Part shown: positions 8,955-18,263 of the stretch, one piece after another | Layout: each line of letters opens with the position of its first letter | Position numbering within the stretch: position 1 is the first letter of the stretch | From: an uncultured Myxococcales bacterium | GTDB lineage: Bacteria > Myxococcota_A > UBA9042 | NCBI GenBank assembly: GCA_903840165.1 | Contig: CAIMEY010000108.1 | Location: 1 to 64,000 of the forward strand | Length of the DNA: 64,000 nucleotides | Reading direction: 5' to 3' | Notes under the pieces: model-generated | Told to the model about the DNA's origin: nothing | Databases searched by the model: none | What the model saw: the letters and a program-made list of their open reading frames with translations, nothing else | Position numbers and translations under genes: made by a program

Positions 8955-10973
8955 ATGAAGCGACTCCTCCACAGCCAACGCGGCGCTCTTGGCGCAATGC
9001 TGGCCCTGGTTCTGCAGTTGGGGGCCGGCTCCGCGATGGCGCAGCAGGGCAGTTACTTGGAAGGCATTGGCGAAAAAGCCCAAGATGCCATGCGCGACGG
9101 CCTCAATGCCGCTTTGCGCAAGCTACCCAAGTGCAATCCTTACCAGATCCTGGAAAGCGGTGAATGCTGCCCGGCTGGATTTGTGTCCGTCGGCAAGGAT
9201 TGCGCGCGAATTGCGCCGCCATCCTGCGCAGCTGTGGCTATCGACGCGCCGGAATCGTGCGTGCTCAATCGTTGCGCCAAGTACACGCGATCCAAGGAAA
9301 TTGAAGTCGACGCCATTGGCGACGACGGCAAGCCGATCGCTGGCCAGAAGGAAAAGAAGACAGTCGACGAGCCCTGCGAGCCTTGGGTCAACGGCAGCCG
9401 CGACATGACCTGCGAGCTGGAAACCTATGATTGCAAGAAGGAAGAGTTAGCCGGCGGCGCCAACCGCTGGTGCGGCGACTGGATGAAAGAAATTCCCGCT
9501 TCGCCCGCCGCTGACGGCAAGACCGTCGGTCCGATGTTCGTCCGCTGCCCGGCTGGATCGCAGGATTGCCAACTCGCGGTGCGCGAATGCTCGGGTCAGG
9601 AAATGACCAGCAACTCTTCGGCCGGTCTGATTTGCAAAGTCGGCGAATATTACGATGTTTCCGGCAAGAAGTGCGCGGCCTATGGCTGCCCAAGCGCCTG
9701 CAAGACTGCCGATGGGCGCTGTGCCAAGTGCGGCCCGGACTATCAGGGTGCGGCGGAATCGTTCCAAAAGGCGGTCGATGGTGACAAGCGCTTCTACGAA
9801 GCCTACTTCAACCTCGGCATGGCCCTGGAGCGTCAGGGTAAGTACAAGCAAGCCATTGACGCCTACGAGGCCGCTAAGTCCATCGAACCCAAGGATGATC
9901 GCGAGAAGGTTCTGCAACTTTCGGCCCAGGGCTTCATCGCCCGCGCCTGGCTGGCCGAAGCGCACCGGGCCTTGGAAGCCGGCGACAAGGCCAAGGCTAA
10001 TGCGTTGCGCGAACAGGCACGTGGCGTTTGCGAAGGCATTCGCGGCCAGGACCCGGACAACTCCATGGCCAACGTCGCGCTGGCGCTGTACTACCTGGAA
10101 GGGGAGCAGCCGAACCTCGAATTGGCTGAGCAATTCGTGCGCCAGGCGCTGCGCAACAACCGCGAAGACACGATCGCGCTGAACATTCGTGGCGTCATTA
10201 ACCTGCGCCAAAATAAGAATGAAATCGCGCGCTGGATCTTGGAAGACAAGGTGCTGGCCCTGGATCCGGCCAACGCCGAAGCGCTCGGCAACCTCGGGCT
10301 TGCCTACGTCCGTCTGGGCGATTTGCCCAAAGCGGTTGCGGCCCTTGAGCGCGCCGTCAAGATCAACCCCAACTCGATTGCGGCGCGCATGAACTTGGGC
10401 GCTGTCTATCTGGAATATTTGAACTATCGCGATGCGGACAAGCAGTACGCGTACGCTCTCAAGCTCGAACCCGAGAACTTGGAAGCCTTGACGGGCTATG
10501 CGCTGACCTTGGAAGGCAAGCGCGATCCCAAGAAATCGGCTGAAATCTATGAGAAAGTGCTGTCCAAAGAGCCGGACCGCTCGGCGCTCGTGGTTCGGTT
10601 GGCGCTGATCTACAACAAGGCACCGTTCAATGATGGCACCAAGGCGGTCACGTACTGGAAGCGCTACCTACGGGCGATTGGCGTAGATCCTGAACAACGG
10701 CAGGCGATTGCGACGCAGCTCAAGGCCGATCGCGAAGCTACCAAGGCGGCGCTGGCCGGCTTTGCCAAGGCGCCCAAGAAGGCCCCGGCGGACTGGACCA
10801 AGCAGAAGGCGGAGGCGACGGCCAAGGCGGAAGGGGCTCAGACCAAGTATCAGAACTTGCTGGCTATCAACAGCTTCATTGACGCCATTGAACAAGGTCA
10901 ATTGCTTGAGAAGCAGGCCAAGGAAGAGGGCGCCAAGAAGCCCGACGCGCCCAAGACCGACGCCCCCAAGTAG
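8955..10973 (+). CDS. Exported Cys-rich/TPR protein in the NfsE/GltE position
   Basis: A 672-residue protein. ATG 8955 follows AGGGA (8941-8945) and gives a clean signal peptide ending 'GSAMAQQ'. Residues ~45-270 are a Cys-rich region with about 24 Cys and no recognised fold. From ~270 onward come regular TPRs (for example 'YEAYFNLGMALERQGKYKQA' and 'EALGNLGLAYVRLGDLPKA'), then an Ala/Lys-rich tail ending 'KKPDAPKTDAPK'. The position after the D-like gene and the TPR content match nfsE/gltE, but GltE proteins are lipoproteins and this one has no lipobox. The Cys-rich insert may replace lipid anchoring by tight association with another envelope protein; that is speculation. The Lys/Pro/Asp tail parallels the Pro-rich tail of the minus-strand GltE-like protein. 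Confidence 0.72.
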   Translation: MKRLLHSQRGALGAMLALVLQLGAGSAMAQQGSYLEGIGEKAQDAMRDGLNAALRKLPKCNPYQILESGECCPAGFVSVGKDCARIAPPSCAAVAIDAPESCVLNRCAKYTRSKEIEVDAIGDDGKPIAGQKEKKTVDEPCEPWVNGSRDMTCELETYDCKKEELAGGANRWCGDWMKEIPASPAADGKTVGPMFVRCPAGSQDCQLAVRECSGQEMTSNSSAGLICKVGEYYDVSGKKCAAYGCPSACKTADGRCAKCGPDYQGAAESFQKAVDGDKRFYEAYFNLGMALERQGKYKQAIDAYEAAKSIEPKDDREKVLQLSAQGFIARAWLAEAHRALEAGDKAKANALREQARGVCEGIRGQDPDNSMANVALALYYLEGEQPNLELAEQFVRQALRNNREDTIALNIRGVINLRQNKNEIARWILEDKVLALDPANAEALGNLGLAYVRLGDLPKAVAALERAVKINPNSIAARMNLGAVYLEYLNYRDADKQYAYALKLEPENLEALTGYALTLEGKRDPKKSAEIYEKVLSKEPDRSALVVRLALIYNKAPFNDGTKAVTYWKRYLRAIGVDPEQRQAIATQLKADREATKAALAGFAKAPKKAPADWTKQKAEATAKAEGAQTKYQNLLAINSFIDAIEQGQLLEKQAKEEGAKKPDAPKTDAPK

Positions 10974-11139
10974 GGCAAACATCCTGCCGCGAGAATCGCA
11001 CTTGCGGTGGCCGGCTGAATTGCTAGGCTGCGCAGGCACTCTGAGTGACGCCATCTGCCCCCCGGGGGTCAGACCGTGCATAGACCTTGATCGCTGCATG
11101 AGCGTCTCCATCGAGCAGACGCTACAAGGAAAGAACGCC

Positions 11140-11406
11140 ATGAAGAACCTGACTCGCCTCCTCATCCTCGTTGCTCTGGTCGGGGCCCCGCTGTCCTGGA
11201 TCGCACGGCCAGTGCACGCAGCGGACAAAGAAGACAAGGCGCGCTTTTACGATTTCTCGGACCAGTTGATCGACGGCGACATCAAGAAACCCACGGCTTT
11301 GTATATGGAAAGCCGCACGCGGGCCAAGTTCGAGAAGTTGCTCAAGCTCAAGAAGTCCTTCCGCCCCGCGATGGTGGACACCAGCAAAGAGCGAATCCTC
11401 AAGTAG
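11140..11406 (+). CDS. Small secreted protein, cluster-terminal family (copy 1)
   Basis: An 88-residue protein with a good ribosome site (AAGGA at 11126-11130) and a signal peptide ending 'ARPVHAADK'. The mature part is ~60 residues. Its core I-D-G-x-I-x2-P-x7-R-x4-F-x2-L-x3-KKSF aligns without gaps to the next small gene (M-E-G-x-V...KKSL) and, with one residue fewer, to the minus-strand gene at 44182-44484. All three end a Glt/Nfs-like TPR cluster. Function is unknown. It is in the size class of the small Myxococcus gliding protein CglF, but I cannot establish that relationship from sequence alone. Confidence 0.75.
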   Translation: MKNLTRLLILVALVGAPLSWIARPVHAADKEDKARFYDFSDQLIDGDIKKPTALYMESRTRAKFEKLLKLKKSFRPAMVDTSKERILK

Positions 11407-11635
11407 TTTCAGTTCTTTGTCCCGATCGGCGTCTGTTGCACCTCGCGGCCGATCACGACGCAGCCACGCAGGACATCTGCCGCCGGTGCCGGGCAATCCT
11501 CGCTGACACTCGCCCCTTCTTGCTTGCGGCCGGCGATCTCGCAAAAAATCTCCTTGCTATCCGCGACTCCCGTAGGTACGGTGGAGGCCATGGCCCCGGC
11601 GTACCACGCGTCGGCCCACTCGCAGGAGCAAGCCC

Positions 11636-11923
11636 ATGCGTTCATCCAGTTTTCACCTGATTGCCGTTGTGCTGGGTACCTTCGCCCTGGCTTCCACCGC
11701 CATGGCCCAGAGCCAGGATGGGCGATGTAAGTCCGTGGAACAACAAGGTTGCTCGAGCAAGTTTATCAGCATCGACGCCTACATCATGGAGGGGGCGGTG
11801 AAGATTCCGGCCGTGCTCGCCGTGACCGGGCGTGACAAAGTGAAGTGGGACCGCCTGTTTTCGCTCAAGAAGTCGCTCAAGAATGAACTTGTCGCCTCGC
11901 ATACGGATGCAGCGCTCAAGTAA
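11636..11923 (+). CDS. Small secreted protein, cluster-terminal family (copy 2)
   Basis: A 95-residue protein preceded by AGGAG at 11624-11628. The signal peptide is hydrophobic ('FHLIAVVLGTFALAS') and ends 'TAMAQ'. The mature protein begins with two Cys (CKSVEQQGC), absent from copy 1, and then carries the shared core 'MEGAVKIP...VTGRDKVKWDRLFSLKKSL', ending 'DAALK'. It is a tandem paralogue of the gene at 11140-11406, from which it is separated by 229 bases. No known domain is recognised. The conserved Gly, Pro, Arg and Lys positions suggest a real, constrained protein rather than a chance reading frame. Confidence 0.75.
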   Translation: MRSSSFHLIAVVLGTFALASTAMAQSQDGRCKSVEQQGCSSKFISIDAYIMEGAVKIPAVLAVTGRDKVKWDRLFSLKKSLKNELVASHTDAALK

Positions 11924-12175
11924 CTGAAGAATCGCGGCGTTGCGTGACCCCTTGGTCTGAGGGGCTAGCAGATGCGGGTCTGGGTACCCCAGCCGCTGCG
12001 CTGATCGATCGACGGCGCGCCAGAAAAGGTTGATCGCAGGGGCGTGGATTCGCTACAGTCCCTCGTTCTCGCTCGCGCGAAGGTGAGGTTATCGCCCGCG
12101 CTGCCGCCCGGCCTTTGTCGGTTGGGGCTGTTCTTTCCCCCTGGGACGTTCTTGGGACGTCACTCGAGGCTGTTC

Positions 12176-14422
12176 ATGTTCAGGATGTTCAAGCGCAATC
12201 CGTCCTTCTCGGTGGCCGTTGGCGGAATCGCCGTGGCTGCTGCGGTTGGCTGTTCCACCACGCCAAGTGGCGGGTCCAACAACAACATCATCGTCGCAGG
12301 GCAGGATGCCATCTCTAACACGGGCGGGACGGATCCAACTGGCGGATTCACCTTGAACAAGTACCCCTTCATCGTCGTGACCAACTCCGACGCCGGCAAG
12401 GTGCTGACACCCGGCGGACAGGTGAACATCGACACCGGCTCGGTCAAGACGGGGGACACATCCCACACGGTGTTGGCGGTTTCCAACAGTGGTAGCGCCA
12501 ACTTAGGCATTAACTCCATCAAGCTCGCCTACACGGCGCCCTCGCCCGATGAAGCCGCTGGTGGCAACTCCTTGACCTGCAGCACCGACGATGGCACCGG
12601 CAATCAGGTTGCCTGCGAAGGCTTTAAGTTCCCAGGCGTTGGCTTCGGTGCTGGCGCGGCGCCCGTCAAGTTCCAGATCAACTTCAAGAAGTACAACGAC
12701 ACGCTGGCTCGCTCCGCCATCCTGACGATCAGCAACACGGATTCGCACAACAAGCAGGACAGTTACAAGTTGTACATCCTGACCAGTGCCGGTTCGGCCC
12801 GGATTCAGTTGCAGCCCGAAACCGTGGACATGGGCTTTGTCCAGGTCGGCGCGAACAAGAATGGCAATTCAGACTTACTTTCCGTCGGTTCTTCCGCACT
12901 GAATATCTCCGATGTCGACGCTTCGGCCCTCGACCCGACGATGTTCACCTACAGCTTCGTTGATGAAAACCTCAAGAATATCGTGCCGCCGTTTACCATT
13001 GAGCCTGGTTCGAAGGTTCGCGCCCAGATCGTGTACACCGGTAAGGATGACAAGCCGCACTTGGTCGATTTGGTGCTCAAAACCAATGACGGTTCGCAGA
13101 CGGCCGATGGCGGTTCCGGCTTCAAGAAGCTGCACATCAAGGTCAATTCGAGCGGCCCCTGCCTGCTGATCGATCCAAACCACGTGGTTTTTGGTGCCAC
13201 CAACGTCGGCCAGACCAACACCAAGGTGGTCAAGCTGTCGAGCTGTGGCGATCAGCCCGTGTGCATCAGCTCCGCGACTTTTGACAAGCCGCCGGGTCAG
13301 GGTCCTTTTGACCTAGATTGGAGCACTTCGGGCGGTCCAGTGCCGTCCGACGCCAAGCCGGTGTGCATTGCGGTCAACGGCTCCGTCTCGGTGGCGGCCA
13401 AGTACACGCCGTCGAGCCTTTCGCCCGTCGATCCAGCGACCAAGCAACCCACGCCCGACAAGGCCACCGTCACCGTCAAGTCGGACAGCGGCAACGGCGT
13501 TTCCAAGGTTGCGCTCGAAGGTGTAGGCGCTTCGGGCGATTGCCCCACCGCCGTCATCTCGATTTCTGAAGGCGACACTGTGACCCCGCAGACCATGCTC
13601 CACCTCGACGGGACCAAGAGCCAGGCCAGCGGCAACAGCCAAATCAAGACGTATGCCTGGGAGCTGGTCGCTGCGCCCAAGGGCAACGTCGCCGGCTTTT
13701 TCCCCAATAAGTCCGCATCTAAGGTCCAGTTTCAGCCCAATATCGCCGGTGCGTACAAGTTCCACCTGACGGTGACGGACACTGCTGGCAAGGTCTCGTG
13801 CTTCCCCGCCGAGCAGGTGGTCAACGTGCTGCCCGATCAAGCCCTGCACGTCGAGTTGACATGGAATACCCCCGGTGATGCTGACCAGACCGATGAAGGC
13901 CCCTACGCCGGCTCGGACATGGACCTTCACGTTGCCAATGATTTTGCTTCGATGCCTGACTTTGACAAGGACAGCAAGCCGGACCCGTGGTTCTCCGATG
14001 CCTATGACTGCTACTGGTATACCTGCTCCACGTCGGCCGGCAAGACCTTGGAATGGGGCTCTTACGACCCGAATATCGATGACAATCCGCACCTTGACCG
14101 TGATGACACCGATGGCGGTGGCCCGGAGAACATGAACTTGGCCGTGCCGGAAGACCAAATGACCTACCACGTAGGTGTGCATTATTTCAAAGATCACGGC
14201 TTTGGCCCGTCGACGCCGACGGTCAACATTTTTGTGTACGGCAACTTGGTCTTCACCAAGACCACGCCGAACTCCATGGTCATGCAGGACATGTGGTTCA
14301 CGGCCGATGTCCACTGGTTGTCCAAGGTCGACGTCGCTGGCGTGCCGCCGCCGGGCTGCAACCCCGCCGCCACCAAGTGCGCGCCCTTCATTACGCCGAA
14401 GTACCCGTCGCCGGGCCTATAG
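12176..14422 (+). CDS. ASH (choice-of-anchor D) lipoprotein with PKD-like domain
   Basis: A 748-residue lipoprotein. ATG 12176 has GAGG at 12166-12169; the lipobox 'AAVGC' places the lipidated Cys at residue 26. After a Ser/Gly/Asn-rich linker come two or three ASH/choice-of-anchor-D-like beta-sandwiches ('LAVSNSGSANLGINSI', 'VDMGFVQVGANKNGNSDLL', 'VVFGATNVGQTNTKVVKL'). A PKD-like domain follows ('MLHLDGTKSQASGNSQIKTY' ... 'YKFHLTVTDTAGKVSC'). The C-terminal domain has acidic, possibly Ca-binding stretches ('SDMDLHV', 'DRDDTDGGGPENMNL') seen in other myxobacterial surface proteins. It is the first of three related lipoproteins in tandem; surface exposure or a scaffold role is inferred. Confidence 0.8.
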   Translation: MFRMFKRNPSFSVAVGGIAVAAAVGCSTTPSGGSNNNIIVAGQDAISNTGGTDPTGGFTLNKYPFIVVTNSDAGKVLTPGGQVNIDTGSVKTGDTSHTVLAVSNSGSANLGINSIKLAYTAPSPDEAAGGNSLTCSTDDGTGNQVACEGFKFPGVGFGAGAAPVKFQINFKKYNDTLARSAILTISNTDSHNKQDSYKLYILTSAGSARIQLQPETVDMGFVQVGANKNGNSDLLSVGSSALNISDVDASALDPTMFTYSFVDENLKNIVPPFTIEPGSKVRAQIVYTGKDDKPHLVDLVLKTNDGSQTADGGSGFKKLHIKVNSSGPCLLIDPNHVVFGATNVGQTNTKVVKLSSCGDQPVCISSATFDKPPGQGPFDLDWSTSGGPVPSDAKPVCIAVNGSVSVAAKYTPSSLSPVDPATKQPTPDKATVTVKSDSGNGVSKVALEGVGASGDCPTAVISISEGDTVTPQTMLHLDGTKSQASGNSQIKTYAWELVAAPKGNVAGFFPNKSASKVQFQPNIAGAYKFHLTVTDTAGKVSCFPAEQVVNVLPDQALHVELTWNTPGDADQTDEGPYAGSDMDLHVANDFASMPDFDKDSKPDPWFSDAYDCYWYTCSTSAGKTLEWGSYDPNIDDNPHLDRDDTDGGGPENMNLAVPEDQMTYHVGVHYFKDHGFGPSTPTVNIFVYGNLVFTKTTPNSMVMQDMWFTADVHWLSKVDVAGVPPPGCNPAATKCAPFITPKYPSPGL

Positions 14423-14685
14423 GGTCTCGCGCAAGATCCGAACGATTTTGCGCGCCAGCCTCAAGGCTGCTTGGGCCGTAACCTCGCGTTTTCACGATCG
14501 ACTCGCCACACCCCAAGAGGGTCGCTTTGGGTGAATTGGTCGTCTTGTTTGGCCCCGGCCCTAAAGGTCTGGCACCAGACGTCGTGCCCGCCCGCTGCGC
14601 GTAAAGTTGAACGCGATAAACGCGATACACGCAATCCCCAGATGCATGAATTGGGCCGACAGCAAGGCCCACGCTTGAGGCGACC

Positions 14686-17600
14686 ATGATGACACGGCAA
14701 CTGCTTAGACTTATTTCGTTGTCGTGCTCAATCCTCGTCGTCTGGCTCGCCGCCTGCTCGGACCCAAACAGTGGCAGCAATGGCAGTGGCGCAAGCGGTA
14801 GCAATACGCCGCCGTGCACAGCCGCATTTTGCTTGGACAATGACCAAAAACCCGGTGCGGTTCCCGACCACCTGGTCTTTCCAGCAACCGCCGCCGGTCA
14901 GTCGCAGACCTTAGAGCTGCGCATCAGCAATATCGGCAATCGTGGCAATCTGGTCCTGCAAAGCTATACGTTTGAGCCGGCTACCGATGAGTTCTCGATT
15001 AGCGACCTCGACCCGTCGACGCCCAATGTTTCCCTGGCGCCGGCGCAAAACCGCTTGATGCACGTCGTGTACACGCCCAAGGCGGGGCAGCTCAAAGCTT
15101 TGAACTTGGTGTTTGCCACCAACTCCGCCGCGGCCGCCGGGCAGCACTTTACGGTGCCGATTACCGTGCAAGATGGCGGGTCTGCCCTCTATTTGACGCC
15201 TAATCCCGCGGACTTTGGCGACGTAGATCCCAAGCTGGGCGCTGACAAGGTCGTGCAAGTCTTCAACGCCGGCAACAAGACCGTGCAGTTGGCCTCGGCC
15301 GGTCTGTCGCCGACAGGAAGTACCGACTTCACAATCACCAAGATGCCTGATTTGACAGCGCAAATTCCGCCCGGAACCTCGGCTAGCATCACGGTGCACT
15401 ACGCGCCGACGATGGGCGACAAGGACCAAAGCGCCCTGCTGGTCAGCACCACGGACCTGCAGAAGGCTTCTGGCATCGTCTTGGGCCGCGAAATTGCACC
15501 GGATTTGGTGTCGATTCCCGGGTCGCGGGACTTCGGCGGTCTGGCGCCGGGGGGCAAGATAACGGCACCGCTGAAGTTGCTCAACCAAGGGGCGGCCAAA
15601 GTCCACATTTCGCAACTGGAATTCTTCATGCCCAAGTGGCCCAAGTCCAAGGTGACGGCGGACAAGCAGGGCCCCATCGACTTGGATGCGGGGCAAGGTG
15701 TCGTCCTTAGCCTGAGTTTGGTCAATGATGCTAGCGAGATCTGGCCCAATGACGGAGCGGCTATCGGCGCGCTCAAGGTGCATTCGGACGACCCGAAATT
15801 TGGCGGCATCCTCAGTGTGCCCCTGTTTGCCCACACGGAAGTTGGCATTTTGGTTGTGAATCCGTCGGATGTCGTCGAGTTTGGCTTTGCGGCCAAAGGC
15901 GTTAAGACCAAGCAGACTGTGCAGGTGACCAACCTGGGTTCCGCGCCCGTGGACATCAGCAAGCTGAGTATCGATAGCGATCCAAATGGAGAGTTTTCGA
16001 TTGTTTCCGGCAACTTCAAGCCAACGCTGCAACCCCCGGCCAGTGAAACGCTGGCACCCTCGGGCTCCGATGCCTTTGAGGTCCAGTTCGCGCCCAATGG
16101 TCCGACCGGCGCCGATGTGCACGCCAAGCTGCATATCCTGTCCAATGACGGCAAGAGCCCTGACTATGTGCTCGATCTCCATGGAAAACGCGCAGATGGG
16201 GCCGAGTGCGCCATCAGCATGTCGCCCCCGGTGGTGAACTACGGTCTGCTGCCCTATGGCACCAGCAAGACCCTCTCGGTCACGCTGACCAACATCGGGT
16301 CGGGCTACTGCCAGTTTGCGGACGTGCATGCTTTGGATTGCTTTGGCGATTTTAGCCTGCTTGGCACGCCCAATCCGTCCGTGTGCAAGGCGCAGACCAG
16401 CCCCTATTTCCACACTTTTGCGCCAAGTACCAAGCTGTTCAACCTGGCACCGGGTCAAAGCGGGCAAATGCAGGTCATTTTTGACGCGCCTGACAGTCTG
16501 GGTTCCTTTGGCGGCGGAAAGGCCAATAAGTTGACGGATATTGACGGGTTGCTGGTCTTCACCTTTACCGATGCGGCCACGGGCGGCAGCAAGTACTTCC
16601 CGAGCCTCAACATCACCGACCAAAATGCCGTCAAGGCGGCCGCCCCCAACTTGGTCGCCAAGGTAGGCAAGGCCGATGTGCAGGTTCTGCCAGCAGAAAT
16701 CGACTTTGGTATCGTTTCGGTTGGCTGTAAGTCGCCGGTGCAGACCGTGACGGCCTACAACATCGGTACCACCAACGTCTACATTACCAAAGTGGAAACG
16801 CAGGGTTGTGGCCCCGAGGTCGTGCCGGTCAACTGGCCTGGCATTCCCAAGACGGGGCTGCTGCTGACCTCATCGACGCCCGCCAAGTTCGGCGTTCAGT
16901 ACGGCCCGCAGAATACAGGCAAGGATTCGTGCCAGCTCGTCGTCTTCACCGATATGGTCGGCCAATGCGCGGACGCTACGGGCAAGGGCAACGGCAAGAC
17001 CTGTACGGCGCCAACCGCTGCCGCCGATTGCGGGGCGGGCCTGTGGTGCATGGGCACGCAGTTCTCAGTGCCGCTCAACGGCGAAGGTACGCTAGATACT
17101 GAATGGACAGATGAATTCGACCAAGCAGACGGCAAGAAGGTCGATGTGGTCTTCATCATCGACAACTCGCCCTCCATGGGCAACAAGCAGAACGAACTCG
17201 CGCAGAACATGCAGACATTTGTCGGCATTGCCACGCTGTGGCAGAACGATTACCACATCGGCGTGGTCACGACCGACATGGATGATTCGAATCAATCCGG
17301 GAAGTTCCAGGATACCAAATCCGGCGTGCGTATCGTTACCAACAAGACGGCGCCACCCGAGCAACTTCTGCTTGAACTCGCCAAGCAAGGCGAGGGCGGT
17401 TCCTCCACCGAGCAGGGGCTGATCGCAGCCCTGACCGCGTTGACCCAGCCGCTGGTGGCAGATTCCCAAAAGACGGCAGGCAGTAAGGCCTGCACCAAGA
17501 ACTCGGATTGTCAGGGCGGCGCGGAGTGCGTCAAAGGCGCGGACGATGGCCTGATGTTCTGCGGCGGGCACAATCGAACCTTTCATCGCAAGAACGTAGC

Positions 17601-18093
17601 TTTGGAAGTTGTTGCCTTGGGCGATGAAGACGACCAATCGCCCGACACGGTGGACTACTATGCCAACGCCTTTTACGGCATCAATGGTATTAACAACAAG
17701 AATTTGTTCCATTTTCACGCCATCACGGGCGATCCCGGCAACGGTTGCCAGCAAAATGGCGGAGCAGATCCCGGCGACCGCTTCTACGACTTGACCGTCA
17801 AGACGGGGGGCAAGTTCGGCAGTATCTGCTCCAGCAACTACGCGCAGATCCTCAAGGATATCGGCAATGCAGCCTTCGCGCTGACCGAGCAGTACTTCCT
17901 GACGCGCACGCCCGAGCCTTCGACGATCGACGTGACCGTTGGCGGCAAGCCCTGCGCCAAGGGGGCCAACTCGTGGTCCTACGACGCCGCCAGCAACTCC
18001 GTGTCCTTTGTTGCCACGGACAAAGGCGGACTCTGCATGCCGCAGAAGGGTGACAAGATCAAGATACATTACAAGATGTTGTGCTATCCTTGA
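14686..18093 (+). CDS. ASH-repeat lipoprotein with C-terminal vWA domain
   Basis: A 1135-residue lipoprotein with GAGG at 14677-14680 and lipobox 'WLAAC' (Cys24), followed by a Ser/Asn/Gly linker. Residues ~45-800 contain about six ASH/choice-of-anchor-D-type sandwiches, recognisable by repeats such as 'DFGDVDPKLGADKVVQV', 'VEFGFAAKGVKTKQTVQV' and 'VNYGLLPYGTSKTLSVTL'. A vWA domain starts near 820 with an intact MIDAS signature D826-N-S828-P-S830, so divalent-metal ligand binding is likely. A short Cys pair region ('CTKNSDCQGGAEC') is inserted in the vWA domain. ASH stalk plus terminal vWA suggests a long adhesin-like surface protein. Its partner is unknown. Confidence 0.82.
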   Translation: MMTRQLLRLISLSCSILVVWLAACSDPNSGSNGSGASGSNTPPCTAAFCLDNDQKPGAVPDHLVFPATAAGQSQTLELRISNIGNRGNLVLQSYTFEPATDEFSISDLDPSTPNVSLAPAQNRLMHVVYTPKAGQLKALNLVFATNSAAAAGQHFTVPITVQDGGSALYLTPNPADFGDVDPKLGADKVVQVFNAGNKTVQLASAGLSPTGSTDFTITKMPDLTAQIPPGTSASITVHYAPTMGDKDQSALLVSTTDLQKASGIVLGREIAPDLVSIPGSRDFGGLAPGGKITAPLKLLNQGAAKVHISQLEFFMPKWPKSKVTADKQGPIDLDAGQGVVLSLSLVNDASEIWPNDGAAIGALKVHSDDPKFGGILSVPLFAHTEVGILVVNPSDVVEFGFAAKGVKTKQTVQVTNLGSAPVDISKLSIDSDPNGEFSIVSGNFKPTLQPPASETLAPSGSDAFEVQFAPNGPTGADVHAKLHILSNDGKSPDYVLDLHGKRADGAECAISMSPPVVNYGLLPYGTSKTLSVTLTNIGSGYCQFADVHALDCFGDFSLLGTPNPSVCKAQTSPYFHTFAPSTKLFNLAPGQSGQMQVIFDAPDSLGSFGGGKANKLTDIDGLLVFTFTDAATGGSKYFPSLNITDQNAVKAAAPNLVAKVGKADVQVLPAEIDFGIVSVGCKSPVQTVTAYNIGTTNVYITKVETQGCGPEVVPVNWPGIPKTGLLLTSSTPAKFGVQYGPQNTGKDSCQLVVFTDMVGQCADATGKGNGKTCTAPTAAADCGAGLWCMGTQFSVPLNGEGTLDTEWTDEFDQADGKKVDVVFIIDNSPSMGNKQNELAQNMQTFVGIATLWQNDYHIGVVTTDMDDSNQSGKFQDTKSGVRIVTNKTAPPEQLLLELAKQGEGGSSTEQGLIAALTALTQPLVADSQKTAGSKACTKNSDCQGGAECVKGADDGLMFCGGHNRTFHRKNVALEVVALGDEDDQSPDTVDYYANAFYGINGINNKNLFHFHAITGDPGNGCQQNGGADPGDRFYDLTVKTGGKFGSICSSNYAQILKDIGNAAFALTEQYFLTRTPEPSTIDVTVGGKPCAKGANSWSYDAASNSVSFVATDKGGLCMPQKGDKIKIHYKMLCYP

Positions 18094-18263
18094 TCACGGC
18101 CAGCGGATCGGGGACACTGTGGGCGTGCCATGCGGTCCTGCGCCAGGCGGACTGTCGCAGCCTCGGCCTAACCTCAGCGCTTTGCTAGCATTCACCATTG
18201 GCTCTTGCGACCTGCTGCTGCTGCCAAACTCGCCGTCCTCGTGCCCTATCGGAGCTTTGACCT

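Noticed and set aside
14428-14454. Terminator after the first ASH lipoprotein (CGCGCAA/TTGCGCG)
   Set aside because: A 7-bp stem with a 13-base loop and no following T tract; not convincing.
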